A stretch of DNA of 64,000 nucleotides. It comes from Liolophura sinensis (Eukaryota > Mollusca > Polyplacophora > Chitonida > Chitonidae). Positions 1-11,300 of the stretch are shown piece by piece. Within the stretch, counting starts at the first letter, position 1, and each line of letters begins with the position of its first letter. Where the stretch lies: contig NC_088298.1 in NCBI RefSeq assembly GCF_032854445.1, forward strand, positions 5,638,160-5,702,159. Direction: 5' to 3'. The notes under the pieces were generated by a model. That model searched no databases. It saw only the letters and a program-made list of their open reading frames with translations, and was not told where the DNA came from. Made by a program: the position numbers and the translations under genes.

Positions 1-138
1 CATAAAGCTGACAGGCGCCGTATATGTATGTTACGACCCAAACTGTCTGTACTATAAAGAGATGGCTTGTTCGAAATACACGACAGTTTAGCCGCACAAA
101 AAAGTAACCAAAAACCAGCAGATTTTACAATTTATTAG

Positions 139-237
139 GTTTAACAAGAACAGATAACAAGAGTTTTACAAATACTAAAGTACTTAAGTTTAACAAGAAA
201 GGATAGCAGTATCTATACAAATACTAAAGTACTTACA
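139..237. repeat. Two-copy tandem repeat, about 49 bp
   Basis: Two adjacent copies share GTTTAACAAGAA and ACAAATACTAAAGTACTTA. The right copy ends in the sequence that would be the minus-strand splice donor of the exon-like ORF at 236-461 (GTAAGT read on the minus strand). In the left copy that position reads TTAAGT, so only one donor is intact. Confidence 0.6.
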
Positions 238-461
238 TGTACAACGGTGTCAAGTCCAAACGGACGCATATACTCCACAATGCTCAAAAAAAATGTGTAC
301 AGCGCTGTGTACACAAGAGCACAAATTAAATATACAAGTTCAGACTGAACAAGTGCTGGGTGGAGATATGACATAACAAAGCCAGAGGCTATAAAGACAC
401 CAAAATTCAGCACAAAAGGCCTACTAAAGTAATACACAGCGAAAGCATCCAAAACTCTCAA
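236..461 (-). CDS. Possible first coding exon of a membrane protein (unrecognised)
   Basis: On the minus strand an ATG at 461 opens about 75 codons containing two strongly hydrophobic stretches: FVLNFGVFIASGFVMSYL, and LVYLICALVYTALYTFFL followed by SIVEYMRPFGLDTVV. The open frame meets a good donor (CAT|GTAAGT) at about 236, as expected for an exon rather than a chance ORF. I do not recognise the family. No further exon can be followed because the window ends about 235 bases further on. It could also be chance coding in AT-rich DNA. Confidence 0.35.
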
Positions 462-785
462 TAATTCTCCTTTCTCTCCTTTGACCTGCTTTCATAGGTC
501 TTATATAGACTGGTGGAATTGTCTAGAAAAAGAAAATTCTTGAACACTTGTTGTAAACAAACAGGCCCCGAACTGAGCGTACTCTGGATCATTCTAAGAT
601 AGAGGCAGACAGCAGGCCCTGAACTCAGCATATGTAAACAGTGGCAAGCTAAATTTATAAACTGACGGCAGTTGTTCACATAACAATGTAAAAAATTCTT
701 TAGTATGGGGTTAAGCAGTAATGGAATGAATTAATAAATAAGTAAGTCTTATATTCCAGCTTCTGAGGAGGATGAGTGAAAAGAG

Positions 786-1959
786 CATGTTGTCTTTCTG
801 GACTTGTTCGGGTGCGCGCCTTCCAAAGAGGACCTTCAGAATTCGTTACCCAAGGTGGGCACGGCAATTCAAGGAGCCAAGCTTTTAGCTGCTCTACTCC
901 ATGACGCCAACACCGGTTTGGACTTGCCGGCACTTCTTTCTGGAATCCCGACAGAGAGTGTCAGCCACGTGTATGTCAAGGCGGTCTTGATGGCGAAGGC
1001 GCGACTAGATGATTTGTCAAGTGAAGCGTCTTCGCATTGTGACGGATCGCGATTGTGCCGAGTGGTGGAAGAGAGTCCAGAAGTCTACTTCACCCGTGTT
1101 ACAACATAGATCAAATCCACACCACCGTGCCAAAGCGGACGGTGAAGATCAATGCAGATTCTGTCAGTTCGATCGGAAACCAGGTTAGGCATTTCTTTCG
1201 AAGCCTTGCGACCATTGGTCAAATCGGCTTTCTCCGGTCACCGAATATTCCGGCGGAGGTGTTCGGCGGTTTGAGCTCTTACCCAGGAACGATATTTCTA
1301 AATCTAACATACGCCACGAAAGAACCGGATCCGTAAGCTCTGGTCAAGGAAAACATCCGACTCCTGGCGAAAGTTGCGGGCTTTGACGGCGGCAACCTCC
1401 GCGTAGCAGCAGCTACCCACGGCATCCAGGTTTGGGCGGTCGGAGAAAAGAAATAAGAGGGAAACGACGCCGTCATTCCATCATGTCAGGCGTTGTTGTT
1501 GCTGCGCCGTCGGCTGACTGCACGCTCGTGCTTTTCGCAGACCCGGTCAACAAATGCTGCGGCGCGGTGCATGCTGGCTGGCGTGGAACTGTGATGTCAG
1601 AAGGCATTGCCATGGCAACTGTGAATGCCATGAAGAGCAAATTCTGCACGAATCCGAAAGATGTGTTGGTAGCTATCGGCCCTTCCATCGGTACGTGCTG
1701 CTACGAATTCGGTGTAGGTAAGGCCCAACAACTCGAAGAATTTGACTCCAGCTGCACTGTACACAAGCCTGATTATCCTAAGCTCTTTGTGGACGTCGCC
1801 TGGAGGAATAAGCTTCAACTGCAGAGAGGAGTCCCAGCATCCAATATCGACATGCCTAATACTCTCTGCACAAAATGTCCCCTGGACAAGTTTTTCTCCT
1901 ACAGACGGGATGGGACACCCTTTGGAAACCAGATTGGCTTTATTGGGATTAAGCAGTAA
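786..1959 (+). pseudogene. LACC1: LACC1-like (laccase-domain, purine nucleoside phosphorylase family) pseudogene
   Basis: Without introns, three reading frames together spell an almost complete LACC1/FAMIN-type protein. The start (FLDLFGCAP at about 795-820) and N-terminal region are in one frame to about 1095. The middle (TVKINADSVSSIGNQVRHFF to ATHGIQVWAVGEKK) is in a second frame with TAA stops at 1334-1336 and 1454-1456. The C-terminal half is in a third frame from about 1480 (SGVVVAAPSADCTLVLFADP, then CGAVHAGWRG, AIGPSIGTCCYEFG, LCTKCPLDKFFSYRRDG) and ends at TAA 1957-1959. In living members this family uses a His/Cys zinc site (HAGW and C-C motifs) to cleave purine nucleosides. Those residues remain, but two frameshifts, two stops and a short deletion where family members carry a TTRTGG-like motif make a working product very unlikely. 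Lack of introns suggests a processed retrocopy. No poly-A tail is obvious; an AATAAA lies at about 2461. Confidence 0.88.
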
Positions 1960-2744
1960 TTCATACAGATTGCCAGATTGTTTAAAATGAGCTTGTACGA
2001 AAACGATATACCAGAATTTTAACCGTTCAAGCGTAACGTTGATTCCTGGAGACGTCGATCACAGCTTTGTTCTGACATCTTTTGAGTTAAATCCACGAAA
2101 TGGAAATCCAACCATTGCTTATTACCTTTACACAACGCTGCATTCTCAGACATTCCATATTCCGCAAAGCCTATGGAGAAATTAGCCATGGTAGTCTGCC
2201 ATCAACTAAGACAACATTACCAAGTACCAGTACCAAGTTTGTTTTCTTGCCATCCTATATTTTTATTTATATTTTAGGTTTTTATATATTTTTGAGATGG
2301 TAGATACGTTCATTAAATTGTCTGTCCTTTTATAATTGACCTGACGTTTGAGCACTGTCTATAATCGCCATTTTGCTGGATCATGGATGATCATGGTTGA
2401 TCTTCAGTCTGTATGCTGATTTGTAATTGAGTTTTTTGTCCTGATTTCTCGAGACCCCTGAATAAATATCAATCAAACTCAGATTCCGACCATGCTTTGG
2501 AGTGTGTTTTACAGCAGAATTTTAAATCAATAGGCGCAAAAACAAAAAATTTGCCAATCTATTACTTTGTTCAACTGGCACTCAGTATACATAATAACGC
2601 ATGCGCCGCTCTCTATGTTCGCTGTCATCATAAGTAAGTTTCGTTCAGGAATGGTGTGCAAATCCAAGGTCACATGGACCACAGTGATGAGGCAGGAAAT
2701 GTCAGAAAAAGCAAAAACGCCCACTGGGGTGGGGGGGCTAATCT
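1960..2744. other. No gene recognised
   Basis: AT-rich sequence between the LACC1-like copy and the duplicated block. Short ORFs on both strands show no recognisable motif. Confidence 0.5.
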
Positions 2745-3620
2745 TTGTACAGCTCTAACCTCGGCCTGCGTGTGAACGTGTCCGATACACAGTCAGAATA
2801 TTTCCTTCTGACGGAAAACGACTGGATTTAGGTTCATACTGTTTAACTGTGTCGATCCAGTCACGATCTGTACAGGGTGATGAGACGTTATTAATGTGAG
2901 GTTCTGAAGATTTAACATTGAAAAGCATTATGCCGCTATGCTGAAGGTCGATTACTGGCGGCGACGCGCCGCCTATGGCACACAAAGGTCGAATACCATG
3001 CCTCTATGGATCGCTGTTTATTTACCTTTTACAACGTTTGACTGTCATGGTCCAAATATAAAAAAATAAATAAATATTACTAGACCTAATTTGTTATCAC
3101 CGTTGATTTATGAGCCACCCGATCAGATGCAGCTCAAACCGTACTCTGTAAATAACGACCAATCAAATAAATAAATAAATAAAATATATTGCTCATAACG
3201 TCAAAGCTGAGGAATGTGGGTATACGCAAATAGTGCTAAAAGTAATAGAATTGAATAGAATTATTTATTTAGTAATAGAATTAAAATTATATACGGATTT
3301 GCACATATTTTCTTCAGCCTTACCTACAATGTATATAGGTCCCCGTAAGGCTGTCTGTTGTACAACGCTAAGACGCAAATGTACACCACCTGCCCTCAGT
3401 CACTGGTAATACTGGTCTCTTCAATTAGGGGTCACAACTCAGGGCAAAAAGGTATTCCTTTATGGCCTCTCACACAAAACGAGCAGATCTGGGTCTATAA
3501 TATTTATCGGGGCCACATGGGAGAGCTCTAGGTTAGTCACCTATAACGACAAGGTTGCCTTGAAGGATGTACTTTTATTCTGTTCACCCAGAGACCCCAG
3601 TGGGGTTATGCGCTTTAAAT
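2745..3620. repeat. Degenerate local duplication, copy 1
   Basis: The segment from CTCTAACCTCGGCCTG to GGTCCAAATATAAAAA (2753-3062) recurs at 5339-5655 and, more diverged, at 6075-6405. The part from about 3100 to 3617 (shared words GATCTGGGTCTATAA and TTTATCGGGGCCACATGGGA) recurs at about 4352-4812. On the minus strand, 2755-2985 encodes an open stretch similar to that of copy 3. The origin (old transposon or gene fragment) is unknown. Confidence 0.8.
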
Positions 3621-4056
3621 TAGCTTTTGTTTCTCGATGAAGAGATGAGGCAACGTGCTTCTTGAAAAGTTATTTTGTTTTTAGCTTTTAAGGTAATGAC
3701 ATGTTTCTGTTTTATAAAGAAAGAACAGTCCCTAGAAGACGCCATGTGGGCATTGTCGTAATTTAAACATTTCATTGTCTACGTACAGTCAGCCCTCATG
3801 GCCTTCTCCTGCGCATCGGACGCAAACCAGTTTTTTGTCTACATTGGTCATTGCCCAAACTTTTGTCATGTACAGCAACTAGTCGGATTAGGTATGTACA
3901 GGATCGCTGTTTATTTACTTACAACTTTCGCCTCTCTGGTCCAAATATAAAAATTGTGATAGTAAAAAAAAATCATGTTATAAGGGTATTAGTGCTCTCC
4001 TAATCCATATACCTCAGTCTGTCTGTTATATGAGAGCCTATATCACTGGCTCGTAG

Positions 4057-4322
4057 GGGTATCTGTGGCCGAGGGTATTATCACGTCAGCATGGCGCAAT
4101 GACTGAGGAGCCGCCCGCCAATGCGGTCGATGTGAGTTCAAGTCCAATTCTTGCTGGCTTCCTCCTAGGCCGTACGTGAGTAGGTCTGACAGCAACATGC
4201 GGATTTTCGTGGGTTTTCCCAGGGCGTTGCCAGGTTTCCTCCCACCATAATGCTGGCCGCCGTCGTATAAGTGAAATATTCTTGAGTACGGGGTAAAACA
4301 CCAATCAAACAAATAAATAAAT
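4057..4322 (+). mobile_element. tRNA-derived SINE, full length
   Basis: The head has a tRNA-like A box (TGTGGCCGAGG) and B box (GAGTTCAAGTC). The body includes CCACCATAATGCTGGCCGCC and CTTGAGTACGGGGTAAAACA, and the tail is AAATAAATAAATA. The architecture matches tRNA-derived mollusc SINEs with a conserved 3' domain; the exact superfamily name (MetaSINE or Nin-type) is not certain without a library search. Confidence 0.88.
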
Positions 4323-4434
4323 ATCACTAGAGGCAAATTGTTATGATCGGTAATTTGTGAGCTATCCTATCAGAGGTAGCTCAAACCGTACACTGTAAAT
4401 GACAGTCATGTCTAAAGATAGCATTTTTGAAATT

Positions 4435-4486
4435 ATGCGCACATTCTTGAGTTTGGCGTAAACACCAGTCGAGTAAGGAAATAAAC
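4435..4486 (+). mobile_element. SINE 3' remnant
   Basis: CATTCTTGAGTTTGGCGTAA and CACCAGTCGAGTAAGGAAAT resemble the decayed 3' end of the SINE at 4057-4322. Confidence 0.4.
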
Positions 4487-5129
4487 TCAATTACTCATAA
4501 TGTCGAAGGCATGGAATGTGTGTATACGCAAATAGTTTCTAACCGGTTTCTAACTTAAGTAAGAGCCGAAGTGGGGTGTTGGGATTGCGAATCCCGCAAC
4601 ACCAACTTGCCCACAGTCACCGGAATCACCGTATTTTCGATCAAGGGTCCAAACTGAGGCCAAACAGGCACTCATCATTGGCCTCTCACACAAACCGAGG
4701 AGATCTGGGTCTATAACATTTATCGGGGCCACATGGGAGAGTTCTAGGTTAGTCACACTGTGCTTTTATTCTTTTCACCCAGGAGATCCCACGGGGGTAA
4801 TGCCGTTTGAATTCGATGTCAAAGTGTTGTAGTTATAGCCTAATCTCATTATATTGTTTTCAGAAACCCCTCCGACATTTTTCAACTAGACTTTCAATGT
4901 GTTCTGTTTGGAAATAAACGTAATAAATAATACAAATGATTTAAGCCCATTTGCTGAAATAATTTTATGGGAAACTGTTTGCTGAATTGTGAAATTCACA
5001 TATAGGCCTAAGTATAATGGCGAGCTGTGGAAACCGTCGTTGAGATGTCACAGAGTATAAATGTGTACAAACATACTGAGGGATTTACCTCCCCTTCACA
5101 AATCACGTGCATCTCTCAGAACTGCGAAG

Positions 5130-5170
5130 TTTTATTACATGGTGAAGAACGGCGGTCTTTGTGTCGACAG
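5130..5170 (+). other. 41-bp exon-like segment, copy A
   Basis: A 41-base stretch reading FYYMVKNGGLCVDR and ending at a consensus donor CGACAG|GTAAGT. The same-length counterpart at 5868-5908 has an acceptor and the same donor. Here the preceding dinucleotide is also AG, but the polypyrimidine tract is poor. It may be a short exon left from a duplicated gene. The parent family is not recognised. Confidence 0.3.
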
Positions 5171-5749
5171 GTAAGTTCTGTAAGAAGGGGTACGTGTATT
5201 TTGGGTGGAAATGTTTCTGTCCATTTACGGAGTTGTTTTTACTTGGTCGTGTTACCGACTGTCAAACACTGCGTAGCCTGCGTTGCCCTCATATCGACAC
5301 AAGGGAGACATACCACTAGGGAGGCGTGTCTTTGTAGAGACTCTAACCTCGGCCTGTGTGTGAACGTCTAACATTGCCGATACACAGTCAGTATATTTCC
5401 TTCTGGCGAAAAACGACTGGATTCAGGTTCATATTGTTTACCTGTGTCGATCTTGTCACGATATGTACAGGTTGATGAGACCTTAATAATGAGAGGCTCT
5501 GAAGCTTTAACATTGAAAGGTATTAGGCAGTTATGCTGAAGGTCGATCACTGGCAGTGACGTGCCGTCTATGGCACACAATGTGGGAATATTATGCCTAT
5601 GTGGATCGCTGTTTATTTACTGACAACGTTCGCCTGTCTGGTCCAAATATAAAAATTGTGATAGTAAAAAAATTGTCTTCTAAGGGTATAAGCGTTCTCC
5701 TAATCAATGTACGTCAGTCCGTCTGTTATATGATAGCCTATATCACTTG

Positions 5750-5810
5750 CTCGGGAATCTGTAGCCGAAAATATTAGCACGTCAGCACGGCGCAATGACT
5801 CAGTAGCCAG
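5750..5810 (+). mobile_element. SINE head fragment
   Basis: AATCTGTAGCCGAAAATATT and CACGTCAGCACGGCGCAATG match the first 60 bases of the SINE at 4057, at the equivalent position of the duplicated block. This SINE probably inserted before the block was duplicated. Confidence 0.65.
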
Positions 5811-5819
5811 ATGCTCAGG

Positions 5820-6420
5820 TGACGTGTATTTCTAAGATCTAAGTATTTTCTGTTTCACTCTGTGCAGTTTTATCAATTTGTGAAGCACGGTGGGAATTGT
5901 GTCGACAGGTAAGTGCTGTAAGACGGATTACGTCTATTTTTATGTCCTGATGTTTCTATCAGATGAGGGAGTTGTCTTTACTTGATCGTGTACCGACTCT
6001 TAGTATTTAGTTGGTCTGGTCGCCTTTAAATGGACACAAAGTAGACGTAGGATTTGGGGTGGTACCATACGGACTCTACTCTCAGCCTGTGTGTGAACCT
6101 CTGATACCGTCAATACAAAGTCAGAATAATTTCTTCTTAAGAAAAAAACTACTGATTTGGGTTTAGGTTCATACTGTTTAATTATGTCGATCTTGTCACC
6201 GACTAGGCAGGGCGATAGTACGTCATTAATGTGTTTTGAAGCTTTGGTCTTGAAAGGCGTTACGTAGGGTTTTTCCTGAAGGCCGTTGGTTGCCGGTGAC
6301 CTGTTGTCTGGCGTTGGGCCCACATAGGTGTAAATAGCCAGAACAACCGACATGTATGGATAGCTGTTTGTTTACTTACACTGTTCTCCTCTCTGCTCCA
6401 AATATTCAAGTGTAATAGTC
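5820..6420. repeat. Degenerate local duplication, copy 4
   Basis: The most diverged copy. It shares TGTCGACAGGTAAGTGCTGT, GAGTTGTCTTTACTTGATCG and the region from 6075 (TCAGCCTGTGTGTGAAC) with copy 3. The minus-strand frame at 6000-6353 keeps recognisable residues (DKID, KQYEP) of the ORFs in copies 1 and 3. Confidence 0.7.
5868..5908 (+). other. 41-bp exon-like segment, copy B
   Basis: Flanked by a good acceptor (CACTCTGTGCAG) and a consensus donor (CAG|GTAAGT). It encodes FYQFVKHGGNCVDR, aligning residue for residue with the segment at 5130-5170. No neighbouring exons could be joined to it. Confidence 0.35.
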
Positions 6421-7622
6421 AAAACTTCATAGTTAGGATATACATGTTCTTATATTCCAAGCGACGCAGAAACAGATACAATTTTTTGTATGATCCGACT
6501 CGGGTTTGATATCAGGTCTCCTGACTTCGAGGTGGGCTGAAACCTAAGGAATGTGTTACAGTGTATAAGTGAATCGAATCTTAAAATAATGTACTGAATT
6601 GTACATAGGATTTTCAGTGATACAGAACTGAAAGGCTACGTGTATTAGTAACTTCCCACTCAGCAAGCTATTACAACCTCGCCCCACTGATCACCAATAA
6701 TGGGGTGTGTAACTTGACACAGCTGAGTCAGTCAGGACAGCCGCATACTGCATATAGGTCTACTTATACATTAGCTCGATCTGTCTGCGTGTGCAGACAC
6801 TGACCAACTTCTACTGTCTAAGTGGGGTTACATATCTCCAATCCAAGGTTTTTAGTTGTCTCTAAACTTTCTCCGTCATAACACTGTATCTAATCGGACA
6901 TGTATTTCGCGCTTCTACGTTGGAGCGAAGTCAATATTAAGGGTTTAAACATTTTATTTGATCTGTGTTGATCGTAGGACAGCTCTGTTGTGGTCTGAAC
7001 TTCTGTGGTTCTTGACAATAACATGATAAAACACCCTTACTCGTCATTGTAAGTAATGTGGTATTTATCATGTGTCAAAAATTCAGCAGATCGAGATAAT
7101 CCAGAGGTTTGGTCCGGTTATCATACAGTACATAGGCTCAAGTTACCTTCATAACCACTGCAGTCCACAATCTTGGCCAAATGACCATACTGAGTCAAGT
7201 CCCGACACTGCTGCTGAAGGTGTTTTCGTACTGGCTGTATATAAATCGACTTTTAAATCGCGACAATCTCTTTTTACACACAAATCTGCTGATTATGGAT
7301 GGGAGCTATATATCTATCGAACATCACTATCAAACATGTCTGCCCAAATTGGCTTGAGCAGACCTTTGCCAATCTCTCGTGCGCAATAAAAGGAAGAATC
7401 GCTATATTTCTAACTGAGCGGAATGGATTTATTCTCAGGAAACGAGGTGCGCATACTCTCCTCGTACATGTATAGGTACTCTAATGCTTCTTAAATGAGA
7501 ATTGGAGAATAGCGAGAAAAAGTATTGTACCGGTACCCAATATGATGTTGGAAGACCTTAATATTTTTGTATAGGAACACACTCACAGTGCTAATCTGAG
7601 CGATTTGCCATTTTCATTTCAG
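6421..7622. other. No gene recognised; region upstream of the TRIM coding exon
   Basis: AT-rich DNA without repeats I can name. An ORF at 7072-7389 uses a non-ATG start and shows no motif. An upstream non-coding exon of the TRIM gene should lie here or further left, because the first coding exon is preceded by an acceptor. Confidence 0.45.
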
Positions 7623-8311
7623 GAGAAAAAGACAAGAGAATAATGGCCGAAAGCAAGCAGAATCGTGATGATGTTTCCACATGCTCTATATGTATGGAAA
7701 CGTTCCGGAAACCAGTAACGCTACCCTGTCAGCACAGCTTTTGTAGGGAATGCATTGGTTTGTATGCTGACAAGTCTAAACCTGTACGGGCAGATGAGAC
7801 CTCTGGCAGCACGGGGAATGAGGACGTTCATCAACTGATCTCATGCCCTGTGTGTCGGGCACCGACCAGTCTAGGGAGAGAAGGTGTGGCTGGTCTGCCA
7901 CCCAACTTTCATCTGGCAAAAATTGTGGAGAGGTTCTCGTCTGTTGTAAAGGTTGAGGATGACACCCCATATTGTTCTATGTGTGAGGTGGAAAATCACG
8001 CTAAAGCTGTCAAGTTTTGTACCAACTGTGGTGTGCTCTACTGTCAGGAATGTCTTGCAAATTACCATCCAATGCGGGGGCCTCTGAAACGTCACCGACT
8101 GATTTCCTCCGTGGAGTACCTCTCCCAGGACACCTCACAGGGTCAAGTCAGCAGAGACCACCAATCTACTCAACAAGCCACATGTTCTAGACATGGTCAG
8201 CCATTCTGCTTGTACTGTGTAACGTGCCGGATGGTGATCTGTCTGGGGTGTGTGGTTGACCATCCGAAACACGCTGTGCAAGATATAAAATCTGCAGCTG
8301 AGAATGACAAG
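7623..8311 (+). CDS. TRIM exon 1: RING and two B-boxes
   Basis: Acceptor CATTTCAG ends at 7622. The ATG at 7643 follows 20 bases of 5' UTR. The donor is GACAAG|GTAAGG at 8312, phase 0, 223 codons. The long RING loop between C37 and C68 is acidic and polar. B-box 2 reads TCSRHGQPFCLYCVTCR onward. The open frame continues a further 27 codons into the intron to 8392, but the donor is strong. Confidence 0.92.
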
Positions 8312-11300
8312 GTAAGGCGAAAAGAAATTCGTATATCAGTCATCAACCAAAATGGATGTTCTGAGTCAATAATAGCAAGACCAATTCCGTAAACAACGAT
8401 TAATACGAACCACAAAAAAAAAAATAAGAAACTGTATAAGTACATAATTACTTTGGAATAATGCGAAGTAGGAAACAGATTTCAGTGATGTCGGAAAGAG
8501 GCAAGGACTGTTCAAGGCGAATAACTTAAATTAGTATCTAAATTGTATACCATGCTAGTATATAAGTCGCTAATTAAAATTAATAGTTTTTGAACTATAT
8601 ATTGACCCAACGTTTATGATCTATAGTGAAAAAGGCCACATTTTTTCTTGTACCGTAGTGAGTCGTTTGAAAGCCTGGTTTTTGAATGCATTGCAGCCAG
8701 ATGTTTTAACCAAGACTAGTGAACTGGAGAAAGTTCTACAAGAAACTAAAGAATCACTGTCAGGAGTTATGAGGCTGCACAATAAGATACAGGTGGGTAT
8801 TTTCCATGACACCTGTTCAGTCTGTGTTGTACTGCATACCCTGGTAACTCATTTTGACTATGTAGAATATCGCTATCATTCACAAATCCAGGTCACATAC
8901 ACCTGTCAATCATCTTCAATAAAGCTCTATTCTGTCACATATTATACGACTTTTTATAAGAATTTAAATAGTGTTATGCACGGGCTGATGCCGGGATTCG
9001 TTTGCATGAAGGACAAGTCTATTTACCTACATGTATTTCTGGTTTATCTAATCAGACTGTCCTACCATTAATATGACTTTCTTCTCTGTGACACACGCGC
9101 AATATGCCCACCTCAGACAACTCCAGTTGATACATCATCACCGATCATACGCTGTTATGATAATATCTATAGTATATAGACATGTAAGTACACCATTTGA
9201 TCTGATTTGGCGACAGTGTTTTAGTTTGAACCAGCCTCAGGTATCTGAGGTGCTATCCGAAGCATCTAAGGCTTCACCATCTCACCTTGCTCGGAGAATC
9301 AGTTGTGATGGCACGACCCTTTTGGGGGTTGAACCACCTACCTGTCCGTTTTGAGTCGACATATACTTGCACATCACTGGACTAAAGGGGAATCCCCGCC
9401 AGCCCGGAGGTACATTGTAGATACAGTTGTGTAGCGTGTATATTTTACCCTGTTATAAATGCATATGTAATATCTTGAACACATAACTCAAAATCTGTGG
9501 ATGAGGTAATAAACGATTTTTCTGTTTGGCAGGAAAACCAGGATCTTCACACTCAGGAGGTAGAAAAGGCTTATTGCGCAGCCTTGGAAGCTTTACAAGC
9601 CTGGCGGCTGCACTCATTAGAGGCTATGAAAACGCGCTATTCACAGTGGAGAGTGGAGTGTAGCGCCATACTCAAACATTTCCAAATACAGGCTCAGGAA
9701 ATGGAGAGTATGGTACAGGCTTCCAAAGATTTGTTGACGTCAATGGACGTCGAGTTTTTACAGGTAAGTCAAATGTACACAATCTCTAACATTGGTTCAG
9801 CTGCCTCAACTCCAGTTAAATACCTCAAGTAACCACACAGAACAAACTGCCAATAATTTGTCAGCTTCAGAGAACATGCAAAGTTTTCTTACCTCTATGG
9901 GCTGTAAATATCTTTATTTTGACCGCTCATTTGTAAACAGATGTGATATGTAGGCGTATGTAGTGTAAGTACACAGAGGTGTCTCATTTACCATTGTCAC
10001 ATTATTGAACCTGTGACCGGCCTCATACAATGCCCCTTATGAACAGTGATCAGGTGTTCAAATCCATCTCATGCTGCCAGATCTACTGAAGGTTTAGTTC
10101 CAGAGTTTAACTGCTTTACTTTGTTCAGTGGTTCTCTCCGGTTGCTCTCCGTTTTTCTACCCATAAACATAACCGCTCAGCGATTAGACCAATAAACAAC
10201 TCCAGGATCTTGTCTATGTAATGTTAAAAAAGAGTGTATTGTTTGATGTTTTTCGAAAACGACATGTGAATACAAACAGTAATAAAGGCATTATCTGTGT
10301 TTGAAACAATAAATTAGCCAATGTACAAACCAGATATCGACAACTATATCTCTGTTGATGTCCCCAGGCACTGGCCGGTTTCCTCCAACCAAAGGGCTAA
10401 GCACGGTCTAAAAAGAGAAATATTTTTGAGCACGACGTAAAACACCAACCAAACAAACCATCATGTTGTGGCTCATTATGTTGTCCCAATTTTCAATCAT
10501 TTGGATGATAACAGCTGTTTGCTGTTTTGGGTTTTTCGGTCCAAAGTTGATTTACCTGGAACAGAAAGTCCAGGCCCATAGGTGATAAACACAATGGCTA
10601 CTTTCACAAGCTTGTAACACACAGAATTTGATAGCGTTTACTGTGTTTGTGGTATTTGTTTGTTTCGGATTGTAAACATCGTCCTTTTGTATGCACCAGT
10701 AGTCTACTTTAGCCTAACATTTTCATAAACGCGCCGTAAAATAACCATATAACAGTCGTAGAAAGGGACTCCTAACAGGAAGACAAGAATTTAGCCATTT
10801 CTTCATTTTCCTGACATCACTGGTTTATATCCCTCTCTTTAGAAGATTTCTACCCTGGTCTTCTTATTTATAGTCCACGGTTAATACGATTGTTTACCTT
10901 CTTCCCACAGCTGTTAGGGGAAGGGGAGATAACTCTAGTGCCTTCCACTATAATGAAACTTTCTGCCACAATACTCGTGACATTGACTAAAGATTGCTTC
11001 GATGACAGTAGCGTAGGATTCAGAAACCTTACCACATGCTAAGATTTATGCAACCACTATCTTTAAGTTGGTTACTGTTTTACTTTTAATCTGTGGAACA
11101 AATCATTTTCAACTAAGATTGGGTGATCTCGAAATCTTTGGGGAAAAATTACACAGCAACAAGCCCCAAAGAATTTATTACACCGGAATTTAGAGCTGAT
11201 TTTGACTATGTGATTGACTAGGGAGTGGTCTAATTTTTTGAGGGAAAAGCCAAGGGCCCCTGTGTACTATAGGGGAGGTAAACCATTTCAGTTACAACTG

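Larger units (their letters stand above)
3895..4815. repeat. Degenerate local duplication, copy 2
   Basis: Begins with GGATCGCTGTTTATTTACTT, matching copies 1, 3 and 4, and continues through a full SINE (4057-4322) into a part matching copy 1 at 3100-3617. The shared order of blocks supports duplication of a unit of roughly 0.9-1.2 kb followed by divergence. Confidence 0.8.
5085..5810. repeat. Degenerate local duplication, copy 3
   Basis: Matches copy 4 from about 5130 (TGTCGACAGGTAAGT shared) and copy 1 from 5339 (CTCTAACCTCGGCCTG). It matches copy 2 from 5608 onwards, including the truncated SINE head at 5750-5810. A minus-strand ORF at 5368-5580 aligns without gaps to the one at 2755-2985 over about 66 codons. 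Confidence 0.8.

Noticed and set aside
7072-7389. 105-codon ORF upstream of the TRIM gene
   Set aside because: Non-ATG start, no domain, no splice context.
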